A stretch of 64,000 bases of DNA from an uncultured Bacteroidales bacterium (lineage in GTDB: Bacteria; Bacteroidota; Bacteroidia; Bacteroidales; Muribaculaceae), in NCBI GenBank assembly GCA_958418815.1, contig CATZGB010000008.1, positions 1 to 64,000 on the forward strand, given 5' to 3'. Below the pieces are notes generated by a model. The model was not told the origin of the DNA and did not search any database. It was given only the letters and a program-made list of their open reading frames with translations. A program made the position numbers and the translations under genes. Positions 41,704 through 50,614 of the stretch are shown piece after piece (position 1 is the stretch's first letter; every line of letters begins with the position of its first letter).

Positions 41704-42453
41704 TTACAGATAAAAAGCCACCCCGAATGTTATCGAGAATAGGTTGATTTTGAAATTGGCCTGTTTTGACTCACGCGAGGCGAGGTAAATCTGATCGGTC
41801 TTGGATGTGGTATGGGAATAGTTGAAGCCGAGCACACCGACATTGACCTCTATTGCCGAATAGTTGTTGAGAAACATCACCATTCCCGGAGCAAGCCCGA
41901 TGTTCATGTTCCAGCTCTTGTCAAATGTGCCAGAGAGATCATTGCCTCGTCCGTTTATCACCTTTGACTCTCCACCTCCAAACTGCAGCTGCACTTCGTT
42001 GAAGAACCCGAAACGATGGCTGCGGCCAAGACTTATGTAGTTTCGGAAACATGCCATGGCAGAATAGTTGTGTGAAATCTGGTAAAGGTTGTCAATCGAG
42101 TAGTCCGTCTCGGAGTCGATGACCACCCGGGCCTGATCCAGGCGGGTGCGGGTGCGGGTGTACGCCATCTTGCCGCCGGCACACAGGTTGTCTTTGAAAC
42201 AGTACATCAGCATCGGGCTGACCTTGAAGGTGTACGCGTCGCCTGATACGTCCTCTACTATGAAGAACTGGTAGTTGTCTTGATTTGACTGCGAGAAACT
42301 GACGCTGACTCCTGTTATCCATTGCCCCTTTGGGATGAAGGATATCTGCTCCAGTCCGCGCTTGAACTCGACCTGGGCGCTAATATGGCTCCCTGCCGAG
42401 ATTAAAGCCAAGACTATAATGGCCAATATCTTTTTTACCATCGTTTTCATCAA
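41704..42453 (-). CDS. uncharacterised outer membrane protein, paralogue of the previous gene
   Basis: A 249-residue protein with a signal peptide (about 1-26, ending SHISAQVEF) and strands around ISFIPKGQWITGVSVSFSQSN. SLGRSHRFGFFNEVQLQFGGGESK matches GLGRDRRFGVFNDVDLAFGSGSSR of the paralogue, and the end (SITFGVAFYL) has the aromatic terminal strand. It is the first gene of the operon and lies 15 bases before the paralogue. An ATG one codon later is possible. Confidence 0.75.
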   Translation of the reverse strand: MMKTMVKKILAIIVLALISAGSHISAQVEFKRGLEQISFIPKGQWITGVSVSFSQSNQDNYQFFIVEDVSGDAYTFKVSPMLMYCFKDNLCAGGKMAYTRTRTRLDQARVVIDSETDYSIDNLYQISHNYSAMACFRNYISLGRSHRFGFFNEVQLQFGGGESKVINGRGNDLSGTFDKSWNMNIGLAPGMVMFLNNYSAIEVNVGVLGFNYSHTTSKTDQIYLASRESKQANFKINLFSITFGVAFYL

Positions 42454-42700
42454 TGCACTTTGAAATGTGGCCTCCTGGTTTTCGGAGGATTTTTACGGCT
42501 TTAACCCATATTTTGTCACAACGGATTGGAAGCCAATATTTTGATTCCGTCGGAATTTTAACATTCCTGACCTGTAAGCAAAATTTTTGTAAAGTTACGG
42601 CTTTTTTACATAAGGGAAAAACAAACAAGTGTTAAACTTTTTAACACATACATACCGCCCAACAGCCCTATATTTATGACGTGATTGAAAAAGAATTTGT

Positions 42701-42708
42701 TAATTTTG
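42701..42708 (+). promoter_or_regulatory. -7 box for the DUF4923-potassium uptake genes
   Basis: TAATTTTG followed by CGG is an exact -7 box. It gives a leader of about 50 bases to the DUF4923 gene. Confidence 0.7.
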
Positions 42709-42766
42709 CGGCAGAATCACGGCTCGTGCCGTGACTTTTCAGCAAAATCCAACGTTATATTAAGGT

Positions 42767-43549
42767 ATGAAAAAGATTGTATTCGCCATTTTGGGCCTCT
42801 TTATGCTTTCTGCCCCGACCATCAAGGCGGAACCCGACATCCGCGATCTGCTCGGCAACCTCGCCGGCGGGTCCTCATCTTCTGACAGCTCCACGGGGAG
42901 CGCGCTCGGCGACGCGCTCGGCGGATTGATTTCCGGACTCCTTGGCGGAGGACAGCTCTCAGAAGCCGACCTTGCCGGCGTATATGCCTACAAGGAACCC
43001 GCGGTGACATTCAAAAGCGACAACCTGCTCCAGAAAGCCGGAGGTGCGGCAATGGCCGCGACGATTGTCAACAAGCTGGCTCCATATTACGAGAAGGCCG
43101 GCTTGCAGAACCTCGTCGTCACCCTCACCCCGGAAAAGACCTGCGAATTTGCCCTCGGAAAAGCCAAACTCTCAGGCACTTTCCAGCGCGACTCCACACA
43201 GACTTCCTCAAATTCGTTCATTTTCAACTTCAAGGCGCTTGGCAAGATAAGCATCGGACAAATCACCGCCGATGTGCAGCGCACCTCATCAGGACTGATT
43301 CTGACTTTTGACGCGTCGAAACTGCTGACCTTGATGAACACGGTGGCCAAACTGACCGGCAAACAGACGTTGCAGGCAGCCGCGAGCTTCCTTAACAGCT
43401 ACGACGGTCTCAATTGCGGATTCTCCCTCACCAAGACCGCGTCAGTGGCTCCGGAGCCTGGGACCACCACGTCTCCTGACGAAAATCCCGACTCGACCGG
43501 TTCGACCGGAGGCATCGGCTCATTGCTGAACCTCCTGAAAAACAGGTAA
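42767..43549 (+). CDS. DUF4923 family protein (lipocalin-like)
   Basis: A 260-residue exported protein with signal peptide (about 1-21). A Ser/Gly linker (about 34-45 and 50-65) precedes a beta-rich DUF4923 domain (about 65-230), in which YAYKEPAVTFKSDNLLQKAGGA is characteristic. A proline/serine-rich tail ends it (PEPGTTTSPDENPDSTGST). No function is established for the family. The downstream gene for potassium uptake begins 6 bases after the stop, so the two are probably co-transcribed. Confidence 0.78.
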   Translation: MKKIVFAILGLFMLSAPTIKAEPDIRDLLGNLAGGSSSSDSSTGSALGDALGGLISGLLGGGQLSEADLAGVYAYKEPAVTFKSDNLLQKAGGAAMAATIVNKLAPYYEKAGLQNLVVTLTPEKTCEFALGKAKLSGTFQRDSTQTSSNSFIFNFKALGKISIGQITADVQRTSSGLILTFDASKLLTLMNTVAKLTGKQTLQAAASFLNSYDGLNCGFSLTKTASVAPEPGTTTSPDENPDSTGSTGGIGSLLNLLKNR

Positions 43550-43555
43550 ACTGAT

Positions 43556-45412
43556 ATGCCACACGGATTGCCAGGCATAAGACACCGGTTGATGGTGGCG
43601 GCAAACGCCTACCGCCGTTTCACCGCGCGTTTTGTGCCTGCGATTCGTTTGGGAAGCGTCATTGTCGGGGTTGCGGCTTTCATCGGGGCGATTGCTTGCC
43701 TTACCGCATTGACAATCTATTTCGGCTTTGACCATTCAGAAAGCGACCTGCGACGCATCTCAGGGGTGTTGCGCGTGTGTCAGATCATATTCATAATAAA
43801 CATTCTCTATGGTCTTGCACTCTCATTCCGCCAGACGTTGCGCGAGACACGTGCAATCAAATGGATTGTGGACCTGGCGGTGCTGTTGACATTGTTGCCG
43901 CTTGCATATCCCCGCCCCGACCATCCATGGATTGAGATTCTCGACCAGATACTGTATTCCAACAAGTTCCTGTTCACAATACTCGGCGCATACTCAGTCG
44001 TAGACCTCTCTTTTGGGATCATAAAACTGCTCGGCCGGCGCACCAACCCCTCGCTTATCCTATCGGCCAGCTTTCTGCTTCTGATACTTGTCGGCTCCCT
44101 ATTGCTGATGATGCCGAAATGCACATACGGAGGTATAGCTTACACCGACGCACTCTTCGTCTCAACCTCTGCCGTGTGCATCACCGGGCTGACCTCGGTC
44201 GATGTCCCGGCCACATTCACCCCCGCCGGGATTCTCGTGCTGGCGCTCCTTATCCAGACTGGCGGTTTGGGCGTGATGACTTTCACCAGCTTTTTCGCGT
44301 TGTTCTTCAGCGGCAACACGTCCATATACAGCCAGCTCATGGTGCGCGACATGGTGTACTCCAAAACCATGAGCGCGCTGTTGCCGACGCTGCTATACAT
44401 CCTTGCGTTCACCATCATGATAGAGCTGGCCGGAGCCGTGGCGATTTTCCTGTCAGTACACGACACACTCGGCATGTCGGTCGAGGAAGAGATGGTGTTC
44501 GCCGGATTTCATTCACTTTCGGCATTCTGCAACGCGGGGTTCTCGAATGTCGACGGAGGACTCTCCAATCCTTTGCTCCTCGGCTCCGGCCAGTGGGTGT
44601 ACATCATCGTGACCATACTTGTCACCGCGGGAGGCATCGGCTTCCCGATACTTATGAACTTCCGCCAGGCAGCCGTGTGCAACCTCAGGAAGATCTGGGC
44701 TTGGGCGAGGCGACGCCCATCCCCCCGGATCCCACTCCACATATACGACCTCAACACCAAAATAGCGCTTGTCACATATGCCTGCCTTACATTGGTGTCA
44801 ACCGGCCTGTTTCTGGTTTTCGAATATGGCAACTCGCTTGATGGCATGTCAACAGGCCACAAAATCATCCAGTCTTGGTTCAACTCCTCAGTGCCACGCT
44901 CGTCAGGATTCGCCTCTGTCAATCCTGCTGGCTTCACCAACATCACCATACTGATGTTTCTCTTCCTCATGTGGATTGGAGGAGCCTCCCAGTCGACCGC
45001 CGGAGGCATCAAGGTCAATACCTTCGCCACTATGATTCTCAACCTGAAAGCGATAATACTCGGACGGGAAAGGGTCACCGCCTACGACCGCACCATATCC
45101 ACGCCGTCGCTCAGGCGCGCACACGCCGTCGTCGGCCTCTCCATACTGTCACTCACATTCTACACCATAATGCTGGTATGGCTTGAGCCTCACCTTCCGC
45201 CAAAAGCATTGGTTTATGAGGCGGTCTCGGCATTGTTCACCGTGGGCTCATCCCTCGGCATAACCCCTTCCCTCTCTTTATACTCCAAGATACTGCTCTG
45301 CACCGCGATGTTCCTGGGGCGGGTCGGCATCATATCCCTCCTTGTCGGCATGGTCGGCACCCACAATGACCCGCCATTCCGGCTCCCTGCAGACAACATC
45401 ATAATCAACTGA
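43556..45412 (+). CDS. TrkH-family potassium channel subunit
   Basis: A 618-residue inner membrane protein with four pore-loop repeats. Filter-type segments are TSAVCITGLTSVD, FCNAGFSNVDGG, SSGFASVNPAGF (about residues 205-460) and VGSSLGITPSL. The glycines at each loop are kept. An N-terminal region of about 150 residues adds several helices beyond the classic 480-residue subunit, as often in Bacteroidetes. It works with the NAD(H)/ATP-binding gating protein coded next. Together they import K+. Confidence 0.92.
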   Translation: MPHGLPGIRHRLMVAANAYRRFTARFVPAIRLGSVIVGVAAFIGAIACLTALTIYFGFDHSESDLRRISGVLRVCQIIFIINILYGLALSFRQTLRETRAIKWIVDLAVLLTLLPLAYPRPDHPWIEILDQILYSNKFLFTILGAYSVVDLSFGIIKLLGRRTNPSLILSASFLLLILVGSLLLMMPKCTYGGIAYTDALFVSTSAVCITGLTSVDVPATFTPAGILVLALLIQTGGLGVMTFTSFFALFFSGNTSIYSQLMVRDMVYSKTMSALLPTLLYILAFTIMIELAGAVAIFLSVHDTLGMSVEEEMVFAGFHSLSAFCNAGFSNVDGGLSNPLLLGSGQWVYIIVTILVTAGGIGFPILMNFRQAAVCNLRKIWAWARRRPSPRIPLHIYDLNTKIALVTYACLTLVSTGLFLVFEYGNSLDGMSTGHKIIQSWFNSSVPRSSGFASVNPAGFTNITILMFLFLMWIGGASQSTAGGIKVNTFATMILNLKAIILGRERVTAYDRTISTPSLRRAHAVVGLSILSLTFYTIMLVWLEPHLPPKALVYEAVSALFTVGSSLGITPSLSLYSKILLCTAMFLGRVGIISLLVGMVGTHNDPPFRLPADNIIIN

Positions 45413-45434
45413 CCATCAACAAAACGACGACACT

Positions 45435-46148
45435 ATGCGTTACCTGATAATCGGCCTCGGCATCTACGGCTCAAACCTCGCGCGCGACCTCACAGACATG
45501 GGCCACGAAGTGATTGGCGCAGACATACGCGCCGCAAACGTGGAAGCGATAAAGGACTACATATCCACGGCCTACATACTTGACTCCACTGACGAGCCTT
45601 CTCTGGCCGCACTGCCCCTGAAAAACATCGACCTTGTGATAGTGGCCATCGGCGAGAACTTCGGGGCGAGCGTCAAGACGGTCGCGCTGCTGCGCAAAAT
45701 CGGAGTAAGGAAAATCTACGCCCGCGCCATCGACGAGCTCCACCAGTCTATCCTCGAAGGACTTCAGGTCGAAAGGATACTGACACCCGAACAACGCGCC
45801 GCCCATGACCTGGTCAATGAGATGGAACTCTCATCCCAAGTCGCGTCGCTCCGTATAGGCCGCGACACATTCGCCATAAGGTTTCGTGCGCCGGCGGTAT
45901 ACCATCACATGGCATACTCCGAAATCACATCCGAATCTCTGCGGGGACTCAAGCTGATAGCAGCCGCGCGCCCCACTTCGCATAACAATGTTTTAGGCAT
46001 CACCCATGTGGTTATGGAGTCCCTGCCGGTTGGCATCCTGGAGCAAACGTCCCACCCCGCCCCCTCGCTAAACGTGGAACCCGGCGACATTTTCCTCTGC
46101 ATTGGCTCGATGTCGGACTACAAAGCCTTGTTCCGTTTTTTGAATTGA
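45435..46148 (+). CDS. TrkA/KtrA-type potassium uptake regulatory protein
   Basis: A 237-residue cytoplasmic RCK protein. The Rossmann motif YLIIGLGIYGSNLARDL (3-19) and the following acid GADIRA form the nucleotide site. AIDELHQSILEGLQVERILTPEQRAAHDLV is typical of the RCK_N domain, followed by a C-terminal RCK_C domain (about 140-230). A single RCK pair, not a double one, makes it KtrA-like. It gates the TrkH-family channel coded 22 bases upstream. Confidence 0.9.
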   Translation: MRYLIIGLGIYGSNLARDLTDMGHEVIGADIRAANVEAIKDYISTAYILDSTDEPSLAALPLKNIDLVIVAIGENFGASVKTVALLRKIGVRKIYARAIDELHQSILEGLQVERILTPEQRAAHDLVNEMELSSQVASLRIGRDTFAIRFRAPAVYHHMAYSEITSESLRGLKLIAAARPTSHNNVLGITHVVMESLPVGILEQTSHPAPSLNVEPGDIFLCIGSMSDYKALFRFLN

Positions 46149-46187
46149 CAACGCCAGGCCTTACCCCAATCCCTATCTTGTTAAAAA

Positions 46188-46230
46188 CGCGCAGAGCCAC
46201 CCGGAACGATATGTCCGGAAGCTCTGCGCG
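46188..46230. terminator. bidirectional terminator between the potassium operon and rpoD
   Basis: Arms CGCGCAGAGC and GCTCTGCGCG pair perfectly and enclose a second stem (CCGGA/TCCGG). On the minus strand the hairpin is followed by TTTTTAAC, so it is a good terminator for rpoD. It also follows the KtrA-type stop by 39 bases. Confidence 0.8.
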
Positions 46231-46290
46231 GTATTTGTAATGCGGCGACTCCGTCCAACACCGGACGGGCCACAATCACTTCATATGTTG

Positions 46291-47151
46291 TTACTGGCCG
46301 AGGTAAGTCTTCAGCAGGCGCGACTTCTGCCCCTTGAGACAACGTATGGCCTTTTCCTTGATCTGACGCACACGCTCGCGGGTGAGATCAAACTTCGCCC
46401 CGATTTCCTCAAGGGTCATCTCCTGGCAACCGATCCCGAAGAACATCTTCAGAATCTCCCTCTCACGCTCATGCAACTGACGGAGAGCGCGGTCAACCTC
46501 CTTGGAGAGCGATTCCTGGTTGAGTGTCGCGTCAGCCATCGGGCTGTCATCATTGGTCAGCACATCAAGCAGGGAGTTATCCTCTCCCTCCACAAACGGA
46601 GCATCCACCGAAATATGGCGGCCTGAGACTTTGAGGGTGTCAGCCACCTTGTCGACAGGCACATCAAGGGTCTCGGCAAGTTCCTCAGGCGAAGGACGGC
46701 GTTCATTCTCCTGCTCAAACTTCGAGAGGGCTTTGGAAATCTTGTTGAGAGACCCAACCTGGTTGAGCGGGAGACGTACGATACGGCTCTGCTCAGCCAA
46801 TGCCTGGAGTATAGACTGGCGGATCCACCACACGGCATATGAGATGAACTTGAAACCGCGGGTCTCGTCAAACTTCTGCGCGGCCTTGATAAGCCCGAGA
46901 TTGCCCTCGTTTATAAGGTCAGGAAGGCTCAGCCCCTGATTCTGATATTGTTTGGCCACCGACACCACGAACCTGAGATTGGCGCGTGTCAGTTTCTCCA
47001 AAGCGGCCTGGTCTCCCTCGCGAATGCGCTGGGCCAGTTCCACCTCCTGCTCTACCGTGATAAGGTCTTCACGCCCAATCTCCTGGAGATACTTGTCAAG
47101 CGACGCGCTCTCGCGATTGGTGATTGATTTTGATATCTTTAATTGTCTCAT
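46291..47151 (-). CDS. rpoD: primary RNA polymerase sigma factor (RpoD/SigA)
   Basis: A 286-residue primary sigma factor of the short Bacteroidetes type that lacks region 1.1. Region 1.2 begins at DKYLQEIG. Region 2 contains [55 protein letters not shown]. Region 3 and the linker follow, then region 4 with [21 protein letters not shown]. It recognises the TAnnTTTG -7 / TTTG -33 promoters seen throughout this window. Its own promoter and a hairpin leader lie just upstream. Confidence 0.95.
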   Translation of the reverse strand: MRQLKISKSITNRESASLDKYLQEIGREDLITVEQEVELAQRIREGDQAALEKLTRANLRFVVSVAKQYQNQGLSLPDLINEGNLGLIKAAQKFDETRGFKFISYAVWWIRQSILQALAEQSRIVRLPLNQVGSLNKISKALSKFEQENERRPSPEELAETLDVPVDKVADTLKVSGRHISVDAPFVEGEDNSLLDVLTNDDSPMADATLNQESLSKEVDRALRQLHEREREILKMFFGIGCQEMTLEEIGAKFDLTRERVRQIKEKAIRCLKGQKSRLLKTYLGQ

Positions 47152-47172
47152 GCTCTGTATGTAGTCTGAACC

Positions 47173-47223
47173 ACCCCTGGCGGGGTCTATACGCAGAAAA
47201 GGGTGACCCTGATACCAGGGTCA
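47173..47223 (-). other. two hairpins in the rpoD leader
   Basis: On the mRNA, hairpin 1 (TGACCCTG / CAGGGTCA with a 4-base loop, 47204-47223) and hairpin 2 (ACCCC / GGGGT, 47173-47186) lie within the roughly 80-base leader. The second ends 21 bases before the start codon. They may regulate or stabilise the rpoD mRNA. Confidence 0.4.
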
Positions 47224-47237
47224 TTCTCCTCAATTTG

Positions 47238-47245
47238 CAAATTTA
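47238..47245 (-). promoter_or_regulatory. -7 box for rpoD
   Basis: The minus strand reads TAAATTTG followed by CAAATT, an exact -7 box that gives a leader of about 80 bases. Confidence 0.6.
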
Positions 47246-47338
47246 ACGCTTTATTCTCATAAATAATTGCGCCGCCGACGTTAAAATATATTAAACCACG
47301 GCAATCCGGCGGGGAATCCACGCCGGCATCAAAACAAA

Positions 47339-47380
47339 AAGCTGACAGCAGTCAACATTCAGTCTTCTGACAATCAGCTT
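47339..47380 (-). terminator. terminator of the tRNA-Thr transcript
   Basis: An imperfect stem with arms AAGCTGA and TCAGCTT is followed on the minus strand by TTTTTGTTTTG. A further GC stem (CCGGCG/CGCCGG, 47306-47326) lies beyond. It starts 12 bases after the tRNA. Confidence 0.6.
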
Positions 47381-47391
47381 CTTATCTTCTG

Positions 47392-47464
47392 AGCCGCGAG
47401 TGGGACTCGAACCCACGACCTTTTCGTTACGAATGAAATGCTCTACCAACTGAGCTATTGCGGC
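47392..47464 (-). tRNA. tRNA-Thr (anticodon CGU)
   Basis: A 73-base tRNA with D arm GCTCAGTTGGTAGAGC, anticodon loop TTCGTAA (anticodon CGU) and T arm GTGGGTTCGAGTCCCAC. Two A-C mismatches stand out: one in the acceptor stem (GCCGCAA with TCGCGGC) and one closing the anticodon loop (TTTCA with CGAAA). CCA is not encoded. Confidence 0.9.
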
Positions 47465-47499
47465 TGGATGCGCATTGACGGCTTTCCGTTTCTGCACCG

Positions 47500-47507
47500 C
47501 AAAGTTA
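47500..47507 (-). promoter_or_regulatory. -7 box for tRNA-Thr
   Basis: The minus strand reads TAACTTTG followed by CGG, an exact -7 box about 30 bases before the mature tRNA. Confidence 0.7.
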
Positions 47508-47704
47508 CAAACTTTTCCTGACTTGACAAAATATCATCAGGATTTGTCTGCCTCCCAGCCATCATTTTTCACGCTGCATTTTTCACGCTGTCTTCAACCG
47601 CACCTCAGTTTCGAGATATATACCGAAAACATTAGTTTCATTGCATGTCCCGGATTATGCCAACCGGCTTTATGAACCAGACCGGAGATGTCAATGGAAT
47701 TTTG

Positions 47705-47712
47705 TAATTTTG
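47705..47712 (+). promoter_or_regulatory. -7 box for the YjbQ gene
   Basis: TAATTTTG followed by CGTC is an exact -7 box. It fixes the start of the YjbQ gene at 47743, because the earlier ATG would lie upstream of the transcript start. Confidence 0.7.
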
Positions 47713-47742
47713 CGTCAGACAAGCATAACAACTACGACAACA

Positions 47743-48156
47743 ATGATAACGCAAACTGAATTTACTGTCGGCCCATTTCCGCGAGGCATGCACCTCGTGA
47801 CAGGCGAGGTGTTGCGCAATCTCCCCAAATTGCCGGAAAAAGGGCTGTTGAATCTTTTGATAAAGCACACGTCGGCGGCATTGGCGCTCAATGAAAACGC
47901 CGACCCGGATGTTCGCCATGACCTGAATATGATTTTCGACCGACTTGTGCCGGAGAACGCACCGTATTATCTGCACACAGATGAAGGGCCTGACGACATG
48001 CCCTCCCATGCCAAGTCTGTGATTGTCGGTTCTTCGCTCTCTATCCCCATAACCGGCGGAAGGCTCAATCTCGGCATCTGGCAAGGCATCTATCTATGTG
48101 AATTCCGAGACTGCGGCGGCCCGCGCAGGCTTATCGCCACCATAATCGGAGAATGA
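47743..48156 (+). CDS. YjbQ family protein (UPF0047)
   Basis: A 137-residue protein of the YjbQ/UPF0047 family, some of which have thiamine-phosphate synthase-like side activity. Landmarks are LLNLLIKHTSAALALNENADPDVRHDL, PYYLHTDEGPDDMPSHAKSVIVGSSLSIPI and GIWQGIYLCEFRDCGGPRRLIATIIGE. Conserved histidines suggest a metal or phosphate site, and the protein is probably a trimer. The physiological role is unsettled. Confidence 0.88.
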   Translation: MITQTEFTVGPFPRGMHLVTGEVLRNLPKLPEKGLLNLLIKHTSAALALNENADPDVRHDLNMIFDRLVPENAPYYLHTDEGPDDMPSHAKSVIVGSSLSIPITGGRLNLGIWQGIYLCEFRDCGGPRRLIATIIGE

Positions 48157-48268
48157 CCAACGGCATAAGCTTAAACACGGAGCATGCCACGCCCACTGCC
48201 ATACGCGGGAGAGACTCTGTCAGCAGCCTGGCAGCCCGATGGCTCCGCGACGCAACGGTGCCACACTC

Positions 48269-50374
48269 CTACTTTATAATTGCCGAGTTAGCTCCGGATT
48301 GTTCTCCGACCTCATTGCCCCGCTGCACTTTCTTGCCATAACCGAAAGTATATGTGACGGCCACATTGATGCGGGGATGTGAGCTCGTGCCGATGTTTTC
48401 CTTTAATTCCGTGTATAATGGAGATTCTATGACGATGTCAGCACTGCTCCAGCCTTTGTTGAAGAAGTTGGCGGCCATTACCCGTATGTTCCAGTCAGAG
48501 TTTGCCCATCCGACGGTGACGCTATGGAAATTCCTTTCCCTGTAGATTTGCGGAGATGAGGCGAACATCTGCCGGTCAGGGGTCTGGTAATAGGCCTGGA
48601 AATACAGACTGTTGAGGTAGCAAGTGGCTTGGGCGGTAATCGAGAATGGACTGTACGACTTGTCGTAGATACCGGTGGATTTGTAAAAAGCCTGTTTCGG
48701 GCTGACGTAAAGTTGCAATTTCCCTCTGAACAGTTTCCAGTTTGCGGCAAGTCCGATCTCGCTTTTCACATAATTGCCATTGTTGCGGTAATTCCTTATT
48801 AGCGCCTGGCCGTCATTGTATGGTTCATATATGATGAACTGTCGGTCAATGTATTCCATGAAATTGCTGAAAGCACTCAGACCGAAAGCGTTTGAGGGCA
48901 TCCAGGTGTAGGCAAGATTCAGCGTTATGTGCCGGCAGTTTTTTAGCAACGGATTGCCGGTCACATACATATATTCATTGTCTTGCAGAATGTCTGAGGC
49001 TTTCTGGTCTATGCCAGGGCTGTTGGTGGCATACTGGAAATAGGCTGAGAATGCGTTTTCAGAATTGGGAGAGAAACGGAGATTGATATGCGTGAACGGG
49101 TATGTGTCATCATACTTTTGCCCGTTTATGTCACACCCCTCCCAGCAGAATCCGGCATCGGCATATAAACTGATTCTTTGAGTCTGAAAGTTATAGCATA
49201 ACATCCCTGCGGCAAATGCATTGTGGAAGCGGTCATAATAATCGCTCGTGCCGGAATAGCGCAGACGGTTTATGTTGTCGCCCCCGCTGACTCCAAACAT
49301 GGCCGTATGCTTTTGACCTATCCGTTTCTGCAAATACGCGTTGACACGATAGTCATAAGCGTTTTCACGCGCATGTCTGACTATTTCGGTGGAGTTTGAG
49401 GCAGAGTAGGAAAGGTAGTCGTTGCTGTGGGTGTGGTTGAAACTTGGCGAGATGTCTATCGAAAACTGCCTCGGCAATGAAAAGAAGAAAGAACCTTGAT
49501 ATGCGACAGAGTTGCTTCGGCTCGGATTGCTCCGGTCAAAAGTGTAGTCGTTCTCACTGCCGGGCAGATAAGTCAGGCGGCCTTGCTGGCGATAGACCGG
49601 AATGCCAACGTGAGTGAAACCGACCGTGTTGCGTATCTGTATCCTGTCAGAGGCGTATGTCGCCCGGAACGTTACCGGATACTGGTTTTGCTTGTAATGT
49701 GAACCATCAAGTGTTTCAGCGCGAGTTAGCTTGTAATCAGTCCCATCTGCATCTTTCAGCGAGTAGACACCTTTTACTGAGTTGCCTATATGATGGTTGT
49801 CCCAGTTGTTAGCCCCGACATACAGGTCATATGTCATCCTCTTGAATGAGAACTTCGAGAAAACATTGTTGCGGCTTGAGAAGCCCACAAGGAAGTTTTC
49901 ATTTGTTGTCAGTTTGGTGTAACCACCATAGGCGTATTCCTGGACAATGATATTGATTACACGCTGCGCGCCGCGAAAACGCGGATCACTCGGAAACTCA
50001 AGATATTCGACCTTCTTCACATCCGGCATGCGCAGACCTTCCATCTCCTCCTTTGACGCCTCAAGGTAATTTATGAATATTGCCACATCGCCTCCGGCAT
50101 TGTCGGTGACAGCTTCGCTGACCGGATTTATCTGTATCTGAGGGATAGCCATCTGCCGCAAAAGGTCGACCGCATTTTGCGAGGAGTTCTTTTGTTTTCC
50201 CGTCGGTATATAAGTGGTGGAGGTCGTAGGAATTACCTTTATCCAAAGATGTGGGAATAGCAGCCCACGCTATACGCGTGAGAACCACCATGCCTGCTCT
50301 CGGATAAGTCTTGAATTTCCTACGTTCCCGACTAAGAGAAAAGCATAACGTTTCTTGTTTTTCCAAAATGTCAT
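48269..50374 (-). pseudogene. TonB-dependent receptor gene broken at the 5' end
   Basis: A long open frame (from about 50236 to 48269) encodes the plug-like and barrel part of an outer-membrane-barrel TonB receptor: TGKQKNSSQNAVDLLRQMA, then PQIQINPVSEAVTDNAGGDV and a barrel ending VAVTYTFGYGKK. There is no ATG for it; the first in-frame start would be TTG at 50161 inside the plug. A separate frame from ATG 50374 encodes a likely former signal peptide start (MTFWKNKKRYAFLLVG) and stops after 33 codons. Between them is a palindromic element. About 100 residues of the family's N-terminal domain seem to be lost. Confidence 0.7.
50226..50323. mobile_element. 98-bp palindromic element in the receptor gene
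   Basis: The ends are inverted repeats (GTAGGAATT with AATTTCCTAC, one base indel) and the adjoining arms TTTATCC with GGATAAG extend the pairing. The interior folds into smaller hairpins (GTGGG/CCCAC and ACGC/GCGT). The structure resembles a small non-autonomous element or structured RNA, sited exactly where the receptor frame is broken. Confidence 0.4.
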
Positions 50375-50399
50375 GAACCGGCCTGGGCCAATTCAACCG

Positions 50400-50407
50400 C
50401 AAAATTA
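50400..50407 (-). promoter_or_regulatory. -7 box of the broken receptor gene
   Basis: The minus strand reads TAATTTTG followed by CGG, an exact -7 box 26 bases before the ATG that would start the receptor's signal peptide. It supports 50374 as the former start. Confidence 0.65.
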
Positions 50408-50579
50408 ACCATTTTTTCTAAATGTCCGGCATCCCACGGCCTCAAATCTTAGACAAAATCCCGTGAAACTGTCGAAACCAGAGTGTCAATCCACTATATC
50501 TCACCTGCTGCCATATAGTTTATTTGAATGTTTTTTTAATCCAATTTCGGTTTCAGTTGGTTTTATGTTATAGAAATAC

Positions 50580-50587
50580 TACTTTTG
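50580..50587 (+). promoter_or_regulatory. -7 box for the nuclease-like gene
   Basis: TACTTTTG is an exact -7 box 28 bases before the ATG. The rest of the intergenic stretch (50408-50579) is A/T-rich and shows no gene. Confidence 0.6.
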
Positions 50588-50614
50588 TAATCACCATCCC
50601 GAAAAGCAAGACAA

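Noticed and set aside
48153..48341. 62-codon frame after the YjbQ gene
   Set aside because: It overlaps both YjbQ and the antisense receptor end, and has no recognisable features.
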